Source: Pseudomonadales bacterium
Lineage (GTDB): Bacteria; Pseudomonadota; Gammaproteobacteria; Pseudomonadales; Azotimanducaceae
DNA length: 64,000 nucleotides
Direction: 5' to 3'
Assembly: GCA_024234635.1 (NCBI GenBank)
Contig: JACKNX010000002.1
Span: 449,190 to 513,189 of the forward strand
Of this stretch, positions 1 through 7,898 are shown in pieces (within the stretch, counting starts at the first letter, position 1; each line of letters begins with the position of its first letter). Both the position numbers and the translations under genes were made by a program. Below the pieces are notes generated by a model. The model had not been told where the DNA came from and did not search any database. It saw only the letters and a list, made by a program, of their open reading frames with translations.

Positions 1-301
1 CCAGCTCCGCCACCGGCCGCGGCGCGCGAAAACTGCCCCAGTCGCCGGCCGTGTACACCAGGTGGTCGACAGGACCGGCTGCGGCGAAGAAAGCGGCAAC
101 GCTGGCTTCGTCGCGCACGTCGATGGCGCGCCCCGACGCCTTGCCGCCGAGCGCCGACACCGCCCTGGCAACCCGCCCGCTATCACTCGAGCCGATACAC
201 ACGTGCGCACCCGCCGCGGCAGCCAGCCGGGCAACCGCAAGCCCGATACCGGCACTACCGCCGATGACCACCACGCGCCTGGATTCGAGACTTCCCGGCA
301 T
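1..301 (-). CDS. Short-chain dehydrogenase/reductase, 3' end cut by window edge
   Basis: About 100 N-terminal residues of an SDR oxidoreductase are visible; the rest lies left of the window. It begins MPGSLESRRVVVIGG with a near-canonical dinucleotide-binding turn (GGSAGIG, about residues 14-20), then a Rossmann beta-alpha-beta run and the YTAG segment that stands in for the usual NNAG. The catalytic Ser/Tyr/Lys part is not in view, so activity cannot be judged. It is transcribed leftwards, downstream of the ThuA-like gene on the same strand with a 31-bp gap, so the two may be co-transcribed. Family assignment is firm; substrate is unknown. Confidence 0.8.
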   Translation of the reverse strand, partial: MPGSLESRRVVVIGGSAGIGLAVARLAAAAGAHVCIGSSDSGRVARAVSALGGKASGRAIDVRDEASVAAFFAAAGPVDHLVYTAGDWGSFRAPRPVAEL

Positions 302-332
302 CACCGCATCCCTCCTCTCGCCACCCTGCCTG

Positions 333-1106
333 CTACCGGTCGCTCACCCACTCGATGGCATTGCGTATCAGCCGCCGGAACGGCTCGCTGGCGTACGCCA
401 CCGGGTCATCGCCGCACTGCAGGTAGACGACGCGACTGTTACCCGCTTCGCGTGTCCAGCCGATGAGGTTGCTGCCTGGCGCGTGCGTCCAGCCGGCGTT
501 GTCGAACATGCGTCGCTGGGCGACGGCCAACTCGGCCGAATAGAAGTTTTCCTGCACGAACGCGTAATCGCTGGTGAGCAGCGGCTGCACGTCGTCTTCG
601 AACACCTCGTACAAATACAGCTCGTCCGTGATGCTGAATTCCTCCGGCACCCCCGCCGTCACCGGATGTTCTGCGACCACGCGCACGTTGTGGGTCACGT
701 GGTGACGGTAGCCCGAGTCCTGACATTGCCGGCCCCGCAGTTCACCCGGCATGTAGAGGAAGCGCCCGCCAACCAGCTCGGCAAATTCCGGCCACGCGGG
801 CCAGCCGGCGATGGCGTGATGCAGGAAGACGAAACCGTGGCCCGCATCCACCAGCGCCCGAAAATTTCGCCGGAAGCGTTCGGACGGCGCCAGGAAATCC
901 GGCGGACCATCCGGCCTGAAGCGGATGCCCGGCATGTCGTAGAGCACGAAGGCGTCATACGGCGCCGCTTCCTCCACCGAGAACAGCGCCTGCGCCGCCG
1001 GCTGCTCCACCAGCGTGTAGTCCACGCCATCCATCTGGTCGAATATGTCGTAGAACGGTTGCCGTTCGTACGGATGGCCTTTCGTGACTAACAGGACGTT
1101 GCGCAT
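333..1106 (-). CDS. ThuA-like domain protein
   Basis: This 257-residue protein looks like a single ThuA (trehalose-utilisation A) domain, a fold related to class I glutamine amidotransferases and found in sugar-related and uncharacterised hydrolases. Family-typical segments are the N-terminal VLLVTKGHPY, a central HHAIAGWPAWPE stretch around residue 140, and a C-terminal DELYLYE segment. No signal peptide is seen, so it should be cytoplasmic. It diverges from the TetR gene across about 39 bp, so the regulator may control both directions (inference). The precise reaction is unknown for most family members. Family assignment is good, function is open. Confidence 0.75.
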   Translation of the reverse strand: MRNVLLVTKGHPYERQPFYDIFDQMDGVDYTLVEQPAAQALFSVEEAAPYDAFVLYDMPGIRFRPDGPPDFLAPSERFRRNFRALVDAGHGFVFLHHAIAGWPAWPEFAELVGGRFLYMPGELRGRQCQDSGYRHHVTHNVRVVAEHPVTAGVPEEFSITDELYLYEVFEDDVQPLLTSDYAFVQENFYSAELAVAQRRMFDNAGWTHAPGSNLIGWTREAGNSRVVYLQCGDDPVAYASEPFRRLIRNAIEWVSDR

Positions 1107-1145
1107 CTACACTCTCCCTTCTATTTGGCAACGGCAGCTTCCGGC

Positions 1146-1835
1146 ATGTCGAAGAACGGCAACACCGACAATGCAGGCAATACGCTGAGCTGGCAGCAGA
1201 CGAAAAGCCAGCTCACGCGCAATTCCATCCTCGATGCCGCGGTAAGCGTGATTTACGACCTCGGATACGCCAATACCACCACCGAAGCGGTGGCGCGGCG
1301 CGCAGGCGTCAGCCGCGGCGCCATGCTGCATCACTTCCCGAATCGCCAGCAACTCATCGAAGCCACGGTACGCCATCTCAACGAACTGCGCCTGGCGATG
1401 TTCGCGCGGGAGGAAAGCGAAGTACAGGCCGGCGCCGAGTACACGCGGGTGGAGGAAGGCATCGATGCCTACTGGCGTCAGCTCAACACGCCAACGTTCA
1501 TCGTCTTCCAGGAATTGAAGGTCGCCGCGCGCACCGACTCGCAGCTGGCCACCGTGCTGCTGCCGGCGCTGAAGGAATTCGAGCTGGCCTGGGGAGAAGC
1601 GTCACGTCAGATCTTTCCCGACCTGGCCCTGTCGGAGTCGTTCACGCGCGCCAATTACATGACCCGCTACATCCTCGAGGGCATGGCGGGTACGCTGGCC
1701 ATCGAAGGGCCGGAAGCGCCGGTGGAAATGATGATGCAATGGCTCAAGCGCGAGCTGCGCAGGGACTTCAGCGACGTGCTGGGTACGGTGCCTCGCGACA
1801 AGGCCGAACGACGACAGAAGGAGTCGAAGCGATGA
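1146..1835 (+). CDS. TetR/AcrR family transcriptional regulator
   Basis: The protein has an N-terminal TetR helix-turn-helix (about residues 20-65) with the diagnostic SRGAMLHHFPNR recognition-helix segment, followed by a helical ligand domain to residue 229. I chose ATG 1146; an in-frame TTG at 1125 would add seven residues, and neither has a strong ribosome binding site. The stop overlaps the P450 start (ATGA, 1832-1835), indicating translational coupling. It therefore probably regulates the P450 and perhaps the divergent ThuA/SDR genes, in response to a hydrophobic or acyl-CoA ligand (inference from family habits). Confidence 0.85.
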   Translation: MSKNGNTDNAGNTLSWQQTKSQLTRNSILDAAVSVIYDLGYANTTTEAVARRAGVSRGAMLHHFPNRQQLIEATVRHLNELRLAMFAREESEVQAGAEYTRVEEGIDAYWRQLNTPTFIVFQELKVAARTDSQLATVLLPALKEFELAWGEASRQIFPDLALSESFTRANYMTRYILEGMAGTLAIEGPEAPVEMMMQWLKRELRRDFSDVLGTVPRDKAERRQKESKR

Positions 1836-3067
1836 CCGCAGACCTGGCCGGTGGGCTGGCCGACCCCGACATTCAGGAACATCCCGAGGCCTATTACCAT
1901 GCGCTGCGCGCCCAGCCGGTTTTTCACGACACCCGGCTCGGCTTCTACATCTGCTCCGACTACCGCCTGCTGCGCGAGGTGCTGCGCGATACCGAACGTT
2001 TCTCCAGCATCGACAGCCAGCGCATGGATGATCTGCGTACGCCACCCGAGGCAGCGCTGACCATTCGTCGCCAGCTGGTTCCGCCGGTGAATACGCTTGT
2101 CACGAACGACCCGCCGGACCACACGCGCATCCGCCGCATGGTCGACGCCCCCTTCCGGCCACGCAGTATCGAGACGCTGCGCGCCGGTATCGTCGACATC
2201 GTGAATCAGTGCATCGATGCGTTCATTTCCCGTGGCACCTGCGAGGTGGTCAGCGACTACGCCATACCGATCCCGGTGCGGGTGATTGCCGACATGCTCG
2301 GCATCGACCGCGACATGGCGCCGAAGATCAAGGAATGGTCCGACGCTTCGGTGGAGCCGCTGGGCATGATGGTGAGCGATGAACGCCTGGTGGCCTGCGC
2401 ACGCCTGATGCAGGAATTTCAGGCCTTCATGATCAGCGAACTCGAAGCGCGGCAACGGCAACCGCGGGACGATCTGCTGTCGCATCTGACACAGGCACGC
2501 GACGACAGCAATGAACCACTGACGCTGCCGCAGATGCTGTCGCTGACCCAGCAGTTCCTGGTGGCGGGCAACGAAACCACCACCAACGGTATCGCCGCGG
2601 GTGTGCAACTGCTCATCGCGCATCCCGACCAGCAGGCTATCCTGCGGCAGCACCCGGAACGGCTGTTGACGTTCACCAACGAAGTGCTGCGCCTGGAAGC
2701 ACCTGTGCAGGGCCTGTTCCGCATCGTCACGCGCGACACCGAGCTCGGCGGCGTGACGCTGCCGGCCGGCGCGCGACTCATGCTGCGGTTCGCCGCCGCC
2801 AACCGGGATCCGGGCAAATACACCAATCCCGATGATCTGGATGTCTGGCGCCACAACACGGGAACGCACGTGGCGTTCGGCGCCGGCATTCACCATTGCA
2901 TCGGCGCAAATCTGGCCAGGGAGGAAATGACCCAGGCATTCGGCGTGCTGCTCGAACGCACGCGGAACCTCGCATTCCGCGCCGGGGACAACGATTTTGC
3001 GCACCACCCGTCGATGATCCTGCGCGGCCTGAAACGGCTGCACATCACCTTCGACAGTCATTGCTGA
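1832..3067 (+). CDS. Cytochrome P450 (bacterial soluble type)
   Basis: A 411-residue class I bacterial P450 monooxygenase that inserts one oxygen atom into a hydrophobic substrate, using external ferredoxin and reductase. Visible landmarks: I-helix AGNETT (residues 245-250), ExxR in EVLR (284-287) and the heme loop FGAGIHHCIG (349-358) with the axial thiolate at Cys356. No membrane anchor. The ATG at 1832 overlaps the TetR stop by four bases, so the two are one transcription unit. It sits next to acyl-CoA ligases and beta-oxidation genes, fitting initial hydroxylation of a lipid, terpenoid or steroid-like compound; the exact substrate is not inferable. No dedicated ferredoxin gene is in the window. 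Confidence 0.93.
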   Translation: MTADLAGGLADPDIQEHPEAYYHALRAQPVFHDTRLGFYICSDYRLLREVLRDTERFSSIDSQRMDDLRTPPEAALTIRRQLVPPVNTLVTNDPPDHTRIRRMVDAPFRPRSIETLRAGIVDIVNQCIDAFISRGTCEVVSDYAIPIPVRVIADMLGIDRDMAPKIKEWSDASVEPLGMMVSDERLVACARLMQEFQAFMISELEARQRQPRDDLLSHLTQARDDSNEPLTLPQMLSLTQQFLVAGNETTTNGIAAGVQLLIAHPDQQAILRQHPERLLTFTNEVLRLEAPVQGLFRIVTRDTELGGVTLPAGARLMLRFAAANRDPGKYTNPDDLDVWRHNTGTHVAFGAGIHHCIGANLAREEMTQAFGVLLERTRNLAFRAGDNDFAHHPSMILRGLKRLHITFDSHC

Positions 3068-3070
3068 ACG

Positions 3071-3117
3071 GCGGAAGCAGCGCTGGCGCTGCTTCCGCGC
3101 GGGCTCAGCCCGTCTTT
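3071..3117. terminator. Convergent stem-loops between P450 and acyl-CoA ligase
   Basis: A perfect 13-bp stem (3071-3083 with 3086-3098, two-base loop) lies between the convergent P450 and ligase genes. It is followed by a small GGGC/GCCC hairpin and a TCTTTT run reaching into the ligase end. This fits a rho-independent terminator for the P450 transcript, and the large stem may serve both directions. Confidence 0.6.
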
Positions 3118-4637
3118 TCCCAGAACGGCGCGCGCAGTTTGCGCTTGTTGATCTTGCCCATGGTGTTGCGGCCGAGATCGTCCACCCAGTCGAGCGTCTT
3201 CGGGCACTTGTAATGGCTCAGTCGCTCGCGGCACCAGGCGATGACCTCCGCGGCGGACGGCGGATTCTGTGCATCCTTCGGGATGGCCAGCGCCTTCAGT
3301 TCCTCGCCCATCTCGGGATGCGGGATACCGATGCAGGCCACATCGAGAACGCCGGGATGGTGAATGAGCACCTGCTCGGCTTCCGCCGGGTAGATGTTGG
3401 CGCCGCCGGAGACCACCATGTCGCTGAAACGATCCGTGATGAAGACGTAGCCTTCCTCGTTCATGTAGGCAATTTCACCCAGCGTGAATACTCCGGGGGC
3501 GATGTGCGCGGCGGCCGACTTCTCGGGATCGTTGTGATAGATCACGCCGCGCCCGGTGGCGTCCCGGAAATACAGACGCCCTTCCGTACCGGGCGGCACC
3601 GGATTGTTGTCATCGTCCAGAATCATCGCCTCGAAGGGCGGATTCACCGCCTTGCCCACCGAACCCGGGTACTTCAGCCACTCCTCGGAAGTGATCATGC
3701 AGGTAGTGCCGACTTCGCTCGCGCCGTAGGCGTCGACGAACACGGGTCCCCACCATTCGATCATGGCCCGCTTCACATCCACCGGACACTTGGCGCCGGT
3801 GTGGCTGATGCGCTGCAACGAACTGACGTCGTACTTCGCCTTCACGTCATCGGGCAGGGCCAGCAGGCGCACGAAGTGCGTGGGTACCATTACCGAGTTG
3901 CCAATCTTGAATTCGTCGATGGTCTTCAAGGTTTTTTCAGCGTCGAAGCGGCCGAGGATGACGCTCGAGACTCCCGCCGCCAGCAGGCGTGCCCCCGACA
4001 GCGGGCCCGTGTGATACATCGGCCCCACCACCAGGTGCCGGCCGAGCGCGGCCATCGGACTCTGCCCCAGGTTGTCCAGATGCTCGCCCACCGTGCTGCC
4101 GCCGGCGAACATGGTGGGCGGCAGCTCCGTGCCTTTCGGCCTGCCGGTGGTGCCCGAGGTGTACAGCAGATTGGGCCGGGGTGGGATATCCAGCGGCGGC
4201 GTGGCGCCCGATTGACGCCCGAGCCACTCCCGGAACGCGGTCACGCCCGCGGGAACATCACCCCAGCCGATCACCGTGGCGACCCCTGCTTCCTTCGCGG
4301 CGGCAACGCCGCGCTCCGCGGTACGACCATCCACGAACAGCACGCGGGTGCCGGAATCCTGCAGGATGTAGGCGACTTCCTCCGCCGTGAGGTGGAAGTT
4401 GACCGGCACGACGGAACAACCGGCAATCAGCCCGCCCAGATTCGCAAACGCCGTCTCGCAGGCGTTTTCGGCGAATACGGCGATACGTCGGGCATCGCCC
4501 AGGTCACAGGCGTGCAGGCCGTTCGCAACCCGGTTCAGGATGTCCTCGATTTCCGCCCAGCGGTAGGCGCTGGTTTCGTCGCGAAGCGCAATCTCGTCCG
4601 GTCGCTCGACGGCGAGACGCGCGGCAAAGGTGGTCAT
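3105..4637 (-). CDS. AMP-dependent acyl-CoA synthetase (FadD-type)
   Basis: A 510-residue adenylate-forming ligase that activates a carboxylic acid to its CoA thioester through an acyl-AMP. The phosphate-binding motif YTSGTTGRPKG is at 159-169; further landmarks are the YGASEVG segment, the FITDRFSDMVVSGG hinge with ANIYPAEAE, and the C-terminal catalytic-lysine region GRNTMGKINKR. ATG 4637 has a GGGGAG ribosome binding site. It diverges from the E1alpha gene. The protein resembles the second ligase of the island (12045-13601) along its whole length, including shared KRAMI-WWGP wording, so the two look like paralogues. Substrate is likely a medium, long or ring-bearing acid (inference). Confidence 0.92.
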   Translation of the reverse strand: MTTFAARLAVERPDEIALRDETSAYRWAEIEDILNRVANGLHACDLGDARRIAVFAENACETAFANLGGLIAGCSVVPVNFHLTAEEVAYILQDSGTRVLFVDGRTAERGVAAAKEAGVATVIGWGDVPAGVTAFREWLGRQSGATPPLDIPPRPNLLYTSGTTGRPKGTELPPTMFAGGSTVGEHLDNLGQSPMAALGRHLVVGPMYHTGPLSGARLLAAGVSSVILGRFDAEKTLKTIDEFKIGNSVMVPTHFVRLLALPDDVKAKYDVSSLQRISHTGAKCPVDVKRAMIEWWGPVFVDAYGASEVGTTCMITSEEWLKYPGSVGKAVNPPFEAMILDDDNNPVPPGTEGRLYFRDATGRGVIYHNDPEKSAAAHIAPGVFTLGEIAYMNEEGYVFITDRFSDMVVSGGANIYPAEAEQVLIHHPGVLDVACIGIPHPEMGEELKALAIPKDAQNPPSAAEVIAWCRERLSHYKCPKTLDWVDDLGRNTMGKINKRKLRAPFWEKTG

Positions 4638-4649
4638 GATGCTCCCCTG

Positions 4650-4678
4650 TTGGTGCTGTAACGGGTTTCAGTTATAAA
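4650..4678 (+). promoter_or_regulatory. Candidate sigma70 promoter for the E1/E2 operon
   Basis: TTGGTG (4650-4655) and TATAAA (4673-4678) are separated by 17 bases in the divergent interval between the ligase and E1alpha genes, giving a leader of about 55 bases. The ribosome binding site GGGGAGG follows at 4728-4734. Read by eye only. Confidence 0.45.
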
Positions 4679-4738
4679 GGAGCGCTCATTTCCTGCCAAC
4701 CGAAAGCAGCAAATCACACCAAAGTATGGGGAGGCACC

Positions 4739-5710
4739 GTGGCGGTCACGCTCACTGACTCGATTTTGAAGGACCTGCACCTGCGCATGGTCCGCATACG
4801 CCGTTTCGAGGAAACGGCCGGCAAGATGATGGAATCCGGAAAAATACCGGGCGCCCTGCACCTGTACGTCGGCGAGGAAGCTGTCGCCTCAGGCGTCATG
4901 GCGCACCTGTCCAACGACGATCAGATCACCAGCACCCACCGCGGGCATGGTCACCTGATCGCCAAGGGCGGTGAGTTCAGCCCCATGATGGCGGAGCTGT
5001 TCGGCAAGGCCACCGGCTACTGCAAGGGCAAAGGCGGCTCCATGCACATCTCCAACATGAAGCTCGGCATGCTGGGAGCGAACGGCATCGTCGGAGGCGG
5101 CCCGCCGATCGCCATGGGCGCGGCATTCTCCAACAAGTTCCGCAAGACGAAGAACGTGGCCTGCTGCTTCTTCGGCGACGGTGCCAGCAACGAAGGCTCC
5201 TTCCACGAAGCTGCCAACATGGCCGGCCTGTACAAGCTGCCGGTGATCTTCGTGTGTGAAAACAACGGCTACGGTGAATACACCCCGCAGCGCAATCACC
5301 AGGCCATCGTCGACGTCGCCGATCGCGCGGCCGGTTACGGCATGCCTGGCGTCATCGTCGACGGCATGGACGTGGTGGCGGTCTTCGAAGCGGCCGGTGA
5401 AGCCATCGCCCGCGCGCGCGCCGGCGAAGGTCCCACCCTGCTGGAATGCAAGACCTACCGCTTCTACGACCACGTGGGCGTGCGCGGCATGGGTCTGACC
5501 TACCGCACGGACGACGAACTCGAAGAGTGGAAGAAAAAGGACCCCATCGACCTGTTCGAAGGCCGGCTGAAGGAACAGGGGATCCTGTCCGAAGCGGAAA
5601 TCCAGGCGGTGCACGCGGCCGTGGCCGCGGACATCGAGAAGGCCATCGCGTTCGCGGAATCGAGTCCGTTCCCGGACCCGTCCGCCATCGAACAAGACGT
5701 CTACGCATAA
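4739..5710 (+). CDS. 2-oxo-acid/acetoin dehydrogenase E1 component, alpha subunit
   Basis: A 323-residue thiamine-diphosphate-dependent E1 alpha subunit. The TPP/Mg site is clear: GDG at 146-148 and NN at 175-176, with the family segments THRGHGH (about 66-72) and GKGGSMH (97-103). Start is GTG 4739, supported by GGGGAGG five bases upstream. It is followed after 15 bp by the beta subunit, then an AcoX-like protein and E2, the gene set of acetoin dehydrogenase-type complexes. It decarboxylates a 2-oxo acid or acetoin and reductively acylates the lipoyl group of E2. Acetoin is suggested only by AcoX; a branched-chain or other oxo acid is equally possible. Confidence 0.92.
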   Translation: MAVTLTDSILKDLHLRMVRIRRFEETAGKMMESGKIPGALHLYVGEEAVASGVMAHLSNDDQITSTHRGHGHLIAKGGEFSPMMAELFGKATGYCKGKGGSMHISNMKLGMLGANGIVGGGPPIAMGAAFSNKFRKTKNVACCFFGDGASNEGSFHEAANMAGLYKLPVIFVCENNGYGEYTPQRNHQAIVDVADRAAGYGMPGVIVDGMDVVAVFEAAGEAIARARAGEGPTLLECKTYRFYDHVGVRGMGLTYRTDDELEEWKKKDPIDLFEGRLKEQGILSEAEIQAVHAAVAADIEKAIAFAESSPFPDPSAIEQDVYA

Positions 5711-5725
5711 GGAGCGGGAAAGATC

Positions 5726-6727
5726 ATGGCTGAAGCAGTAGCAACCAAGGCCCGCACGCTGACCTACGTGGCGGCCATCAACGAGGCCGTGCGCACGGTA
5801 CTCAAGGAACAACCGAATGCCTTCGCCGCCGGCGAGGACATTGGCGGTGCCGGCGGCGTGTACGGTTATTTCCACGGCCTGCAGGCGGAATTCGGCGCTG
5901 ACCGCGTGTACGACACGCCCATTTCCGAGAAAGGCATCATCGGTCTGGGGGTGGGCGCTGGCGCCACCGGCTGCCGGCCGATCCTGGATCTGATGTTCAT
6001 GGACTTCATGGGCGAGTGCATGGACGAGATCGCCAATCAGCTCGCCAAGATGCGGTATATGTTCGGCGGCGCCGCGAATCTGCCGGTAACCGTGCTCACG
6101 ATGGCCGGCGCCGGCGCCAGCCTGGCCGCACAGCACAGCCAGAGCCTGGAAGCCTGGGTCTGCCACCTGCCGGGTGTAAAAATCTGCATGCCCTGCACCC
6201 CGTATGACGCCAAGGGCCTCATCATCAGTGCCGCCCGGGACGACAACCCGGTGTTCGTGGTGCTGAACAAGATGTCGCTGGCCATGAAGGGCGAGGTCCC
6301 CGAGGAGACCTACGCCATTCCGCTGAGCAAGGCCAACATCGTGCGGCCGGGCAGCAATTACACCATCGTCGCCTGGGGTCGCATGGTGCACGAAGCCGTC
6401 GCCGCCGCGAACAAGCTGAAGGACCTGGGTGTGGATGCCGAAGTCATCGACCCGCGCACGCTGCAACCATTCGATACGGCCACGGTTGTGCAATCGGTGA
6501 AGAAGACGCACCGCGCAATGATCGTGCACGAAGCCGTGCGGTTCGGTGGTTTTGGTGGCGAAATCGCTTCCCAGATCCAGGAACTGGCTTTCGACTACCT
6601 GGATGCGCCGATCGGCCGCGTAGGCGCGCCGTTCTCGCCGGTACCGTTCAGCCCGGCACTGGAAAAGCACTATGTGCCCAATGCGGATGCCATCGTTGCG
6701 GGTGTAAAGGCACAGCTCGGCATCTGA
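5726..6727 (+). CDS. 2-oxo-acid/acetoin dehydrogenase E1 component, beta subunit
   Basis: A 333-residue transketolase-like E1 beta subunit that completes the alpha2beta2 E1 enzyme. Family landmarks are AINEAVRTVL near the N-terminus, GEDIGGAGGVYG (about 36-47), the DTPISEKGIIG segment and the C-terminal transketolase domain with VIDPRTLQPFD. AAGGAG upstream of ATG 5726 is a good ribosome binding site, and the gap from the alpha subunit is 15 bp, so the two are co-translated. Downstream, a GC-rich 107-bp gap with short inverted repeats leads to the AcoX-like gene. Confidence 0.93.
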   Translation: MAEAVATKARTLTYVAAINEAVRTVLKEQPNAFAAGEDIGGAGGVYGYFHGLQAEFGADRVYDTPISEKGIIGLGVGAGATGCRPILDLMFMDFMGECMDEIANQLAKMRYMFGGAANLPVTVLTMAGAGASLAAQHSQSLEAWVCHLPGVKICMPCTPYDAKGLIISAARDDNPVFVVLNKMSLAMKGEVPEETYAIPLSKANIVRPGSNYTIVAWGRMVHEAVAAANKLKDLGVDAEVIDPRTLQPFDTATVVQSVKKTHRAMIVHEAVRFGGFGGEIASQIQELAFDYLDAPIGRVGAPFSPVPFSPALEKHYVPNADAIVAGVKAQLGI

Positions 6728-6834
6728 TGCCACCCGCCGCGACAGCGGCGCGCTGAACGACGTCCCCGCCCGGCCACCCTGGGTGCGCCGGGCAGCGTCC
6801 GCAAGCGGCAGACAACAACCACCGGTCACCACAC

Positions 6835-7818
6835 ATGGGCATCATCGGTATCGTCGCTAATCCCGCCTCCGGCAAGGATGTTCGCCGCCTTGTCGCGCGC
6901 GCTTCCGTTTTCGACAACCAGGAAAAGCAGGCCATCGTACGCCGCCTGCTGGTTGGCGCCACGCAGGCCGGCCGTGTCGACATCCTGTACATGGCTGACG
7001 CCCATGGCATCGTCAGTGGTGCACTGCGCGACCAGGGCATCGGGCACGCCACCGCCCTGCCCTCGCCCGAGACTAGCACCGCCTACGATACGATCACCGC
7101 AGCCCGGGAAATGCGCACCGCCAGGTGCAACGTGGTCGTCACGCTGGGCGGCGATGGCACCAACCGGGCATTTGCCCTCGGCTGGCGGGATCCGTATCTG
7201 ATTCCCATCTCGACCGGGACCAACAACGTATTTCCGATTCTCTCGGAAGCAACGGTGGCTGGCGCCGCAGCAGGACTCATCGCCACCGGCAAGCTCGACG
7301 CGCAACTGGTCAGCGCACAGCACAAGGCGATCCGCGTCATGATCGAAGGTGAGCGGGACGACATCGCGCTCATCGACGCCGTGTTCTGCAAGGACCGCTT
7401 CGTCGGCGCACGCGCGTTGCTGGACCCGGATTCGCTAAGCCTTGCGCTGCTGACCCGCGCGGAGCCCGCTGCCGTCGGCATGACCACCCTGGGCGGACTG
7501 CTGCGACCGATGGGCGGCGGCGAAGATTCGGGACTGCTGCTGCGGCTCGATGCAAACGCCTCCACGCGCATCAACGCCCCCATCGCTCCCGGCTACTACC
7601 GGGAAGTGGGCATCCAGTCGCACCGCGTGGTGGGATTCGCGGAAGAGATTGTCGTCGAGGGTCCGGGCGTACTCGCCTTCGACGGCGAACGGGAGCGCCG
7701 GCTGTTGCCCGGCCAGAAAGCGTTCCTGACGCTCAGCCGCACGGGTCCGAAGGTGATCAACGTACCGCTGGCGCTGCGCCGGGCGGCGGAAGCTGGATTG
7801 TTCAGCATCAACACATGA
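6835..7818 (+). CDS. acoX: AcoX-like ATP-NAD kinase family protein
   Basis: A 327-residue protein of the ATP-NAD kinase superfamily with the diagnostic GGDGTN loop (105-110) and an N-terminal IGIVANPASGKD segment. Proteins of this type accompany acetoin dehydrogenase genes (acoX) in several bacteria; their role is unsettled and a kinase function on a cofactor or sugar has been suggested. Here it lies between E1beta and E2, supporting an acetoin-dehydrogenase-type operon. The gap before E2 (7819-7898) holds a perfect 14-bp palindrome at 7832-7845. The assignment rests on the motif and the neighbours. Confidence 0.8.
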   Translation: MGIIGIVANPASGKDVRRLVARASVFDNQEKQAIVRRLLVGATQAGRVDILYMADAHGIVSGALRDQGIGHATALPSPETSTAYDTITAAREMRTARCNVVVTLGGDGTNRAFALGWRDPYLIPISTGTNNVFPILSEATVAGAAAGLIATGKLDAQLVSAQHKAIRVMIEGERDDIALIDAVFCKDRFVGARALLDPDSLSLALLTRAEPAAVGMTTLGGLLRPMGGGEDSGLLLRLDANASTRINAPIAPGYYREVGIQSHRVVGFAEEIVVEGPGVLAFDGERERRLLPGQKAFLTLSRTGPKVINVPLALRRAAEAGLFSINT

Positions 7819-7898
7819 ATTCGTGCCACGGCGCTGGCGCCAGCGGGCGCTGTCGTCGGTGGTGTAGCATTGATCGGAATCAGTTGTAGGGGGAGCCA

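Noticed and set aside
1667..3061. Long open frame on the minus strand opposite the P450
   Set aside because: High-GC antisense shadow; the plus strand has all P450 motifs in order and the minus product has no recognisable domain.
4889..6832. A 647-codon minus-strand frame across the E1alpha/E1beta genes
   Set aside because: Opposite two unmistakable TPP-dependent subunits; the product is low-complexity, His/Arg-rich and without motifs.
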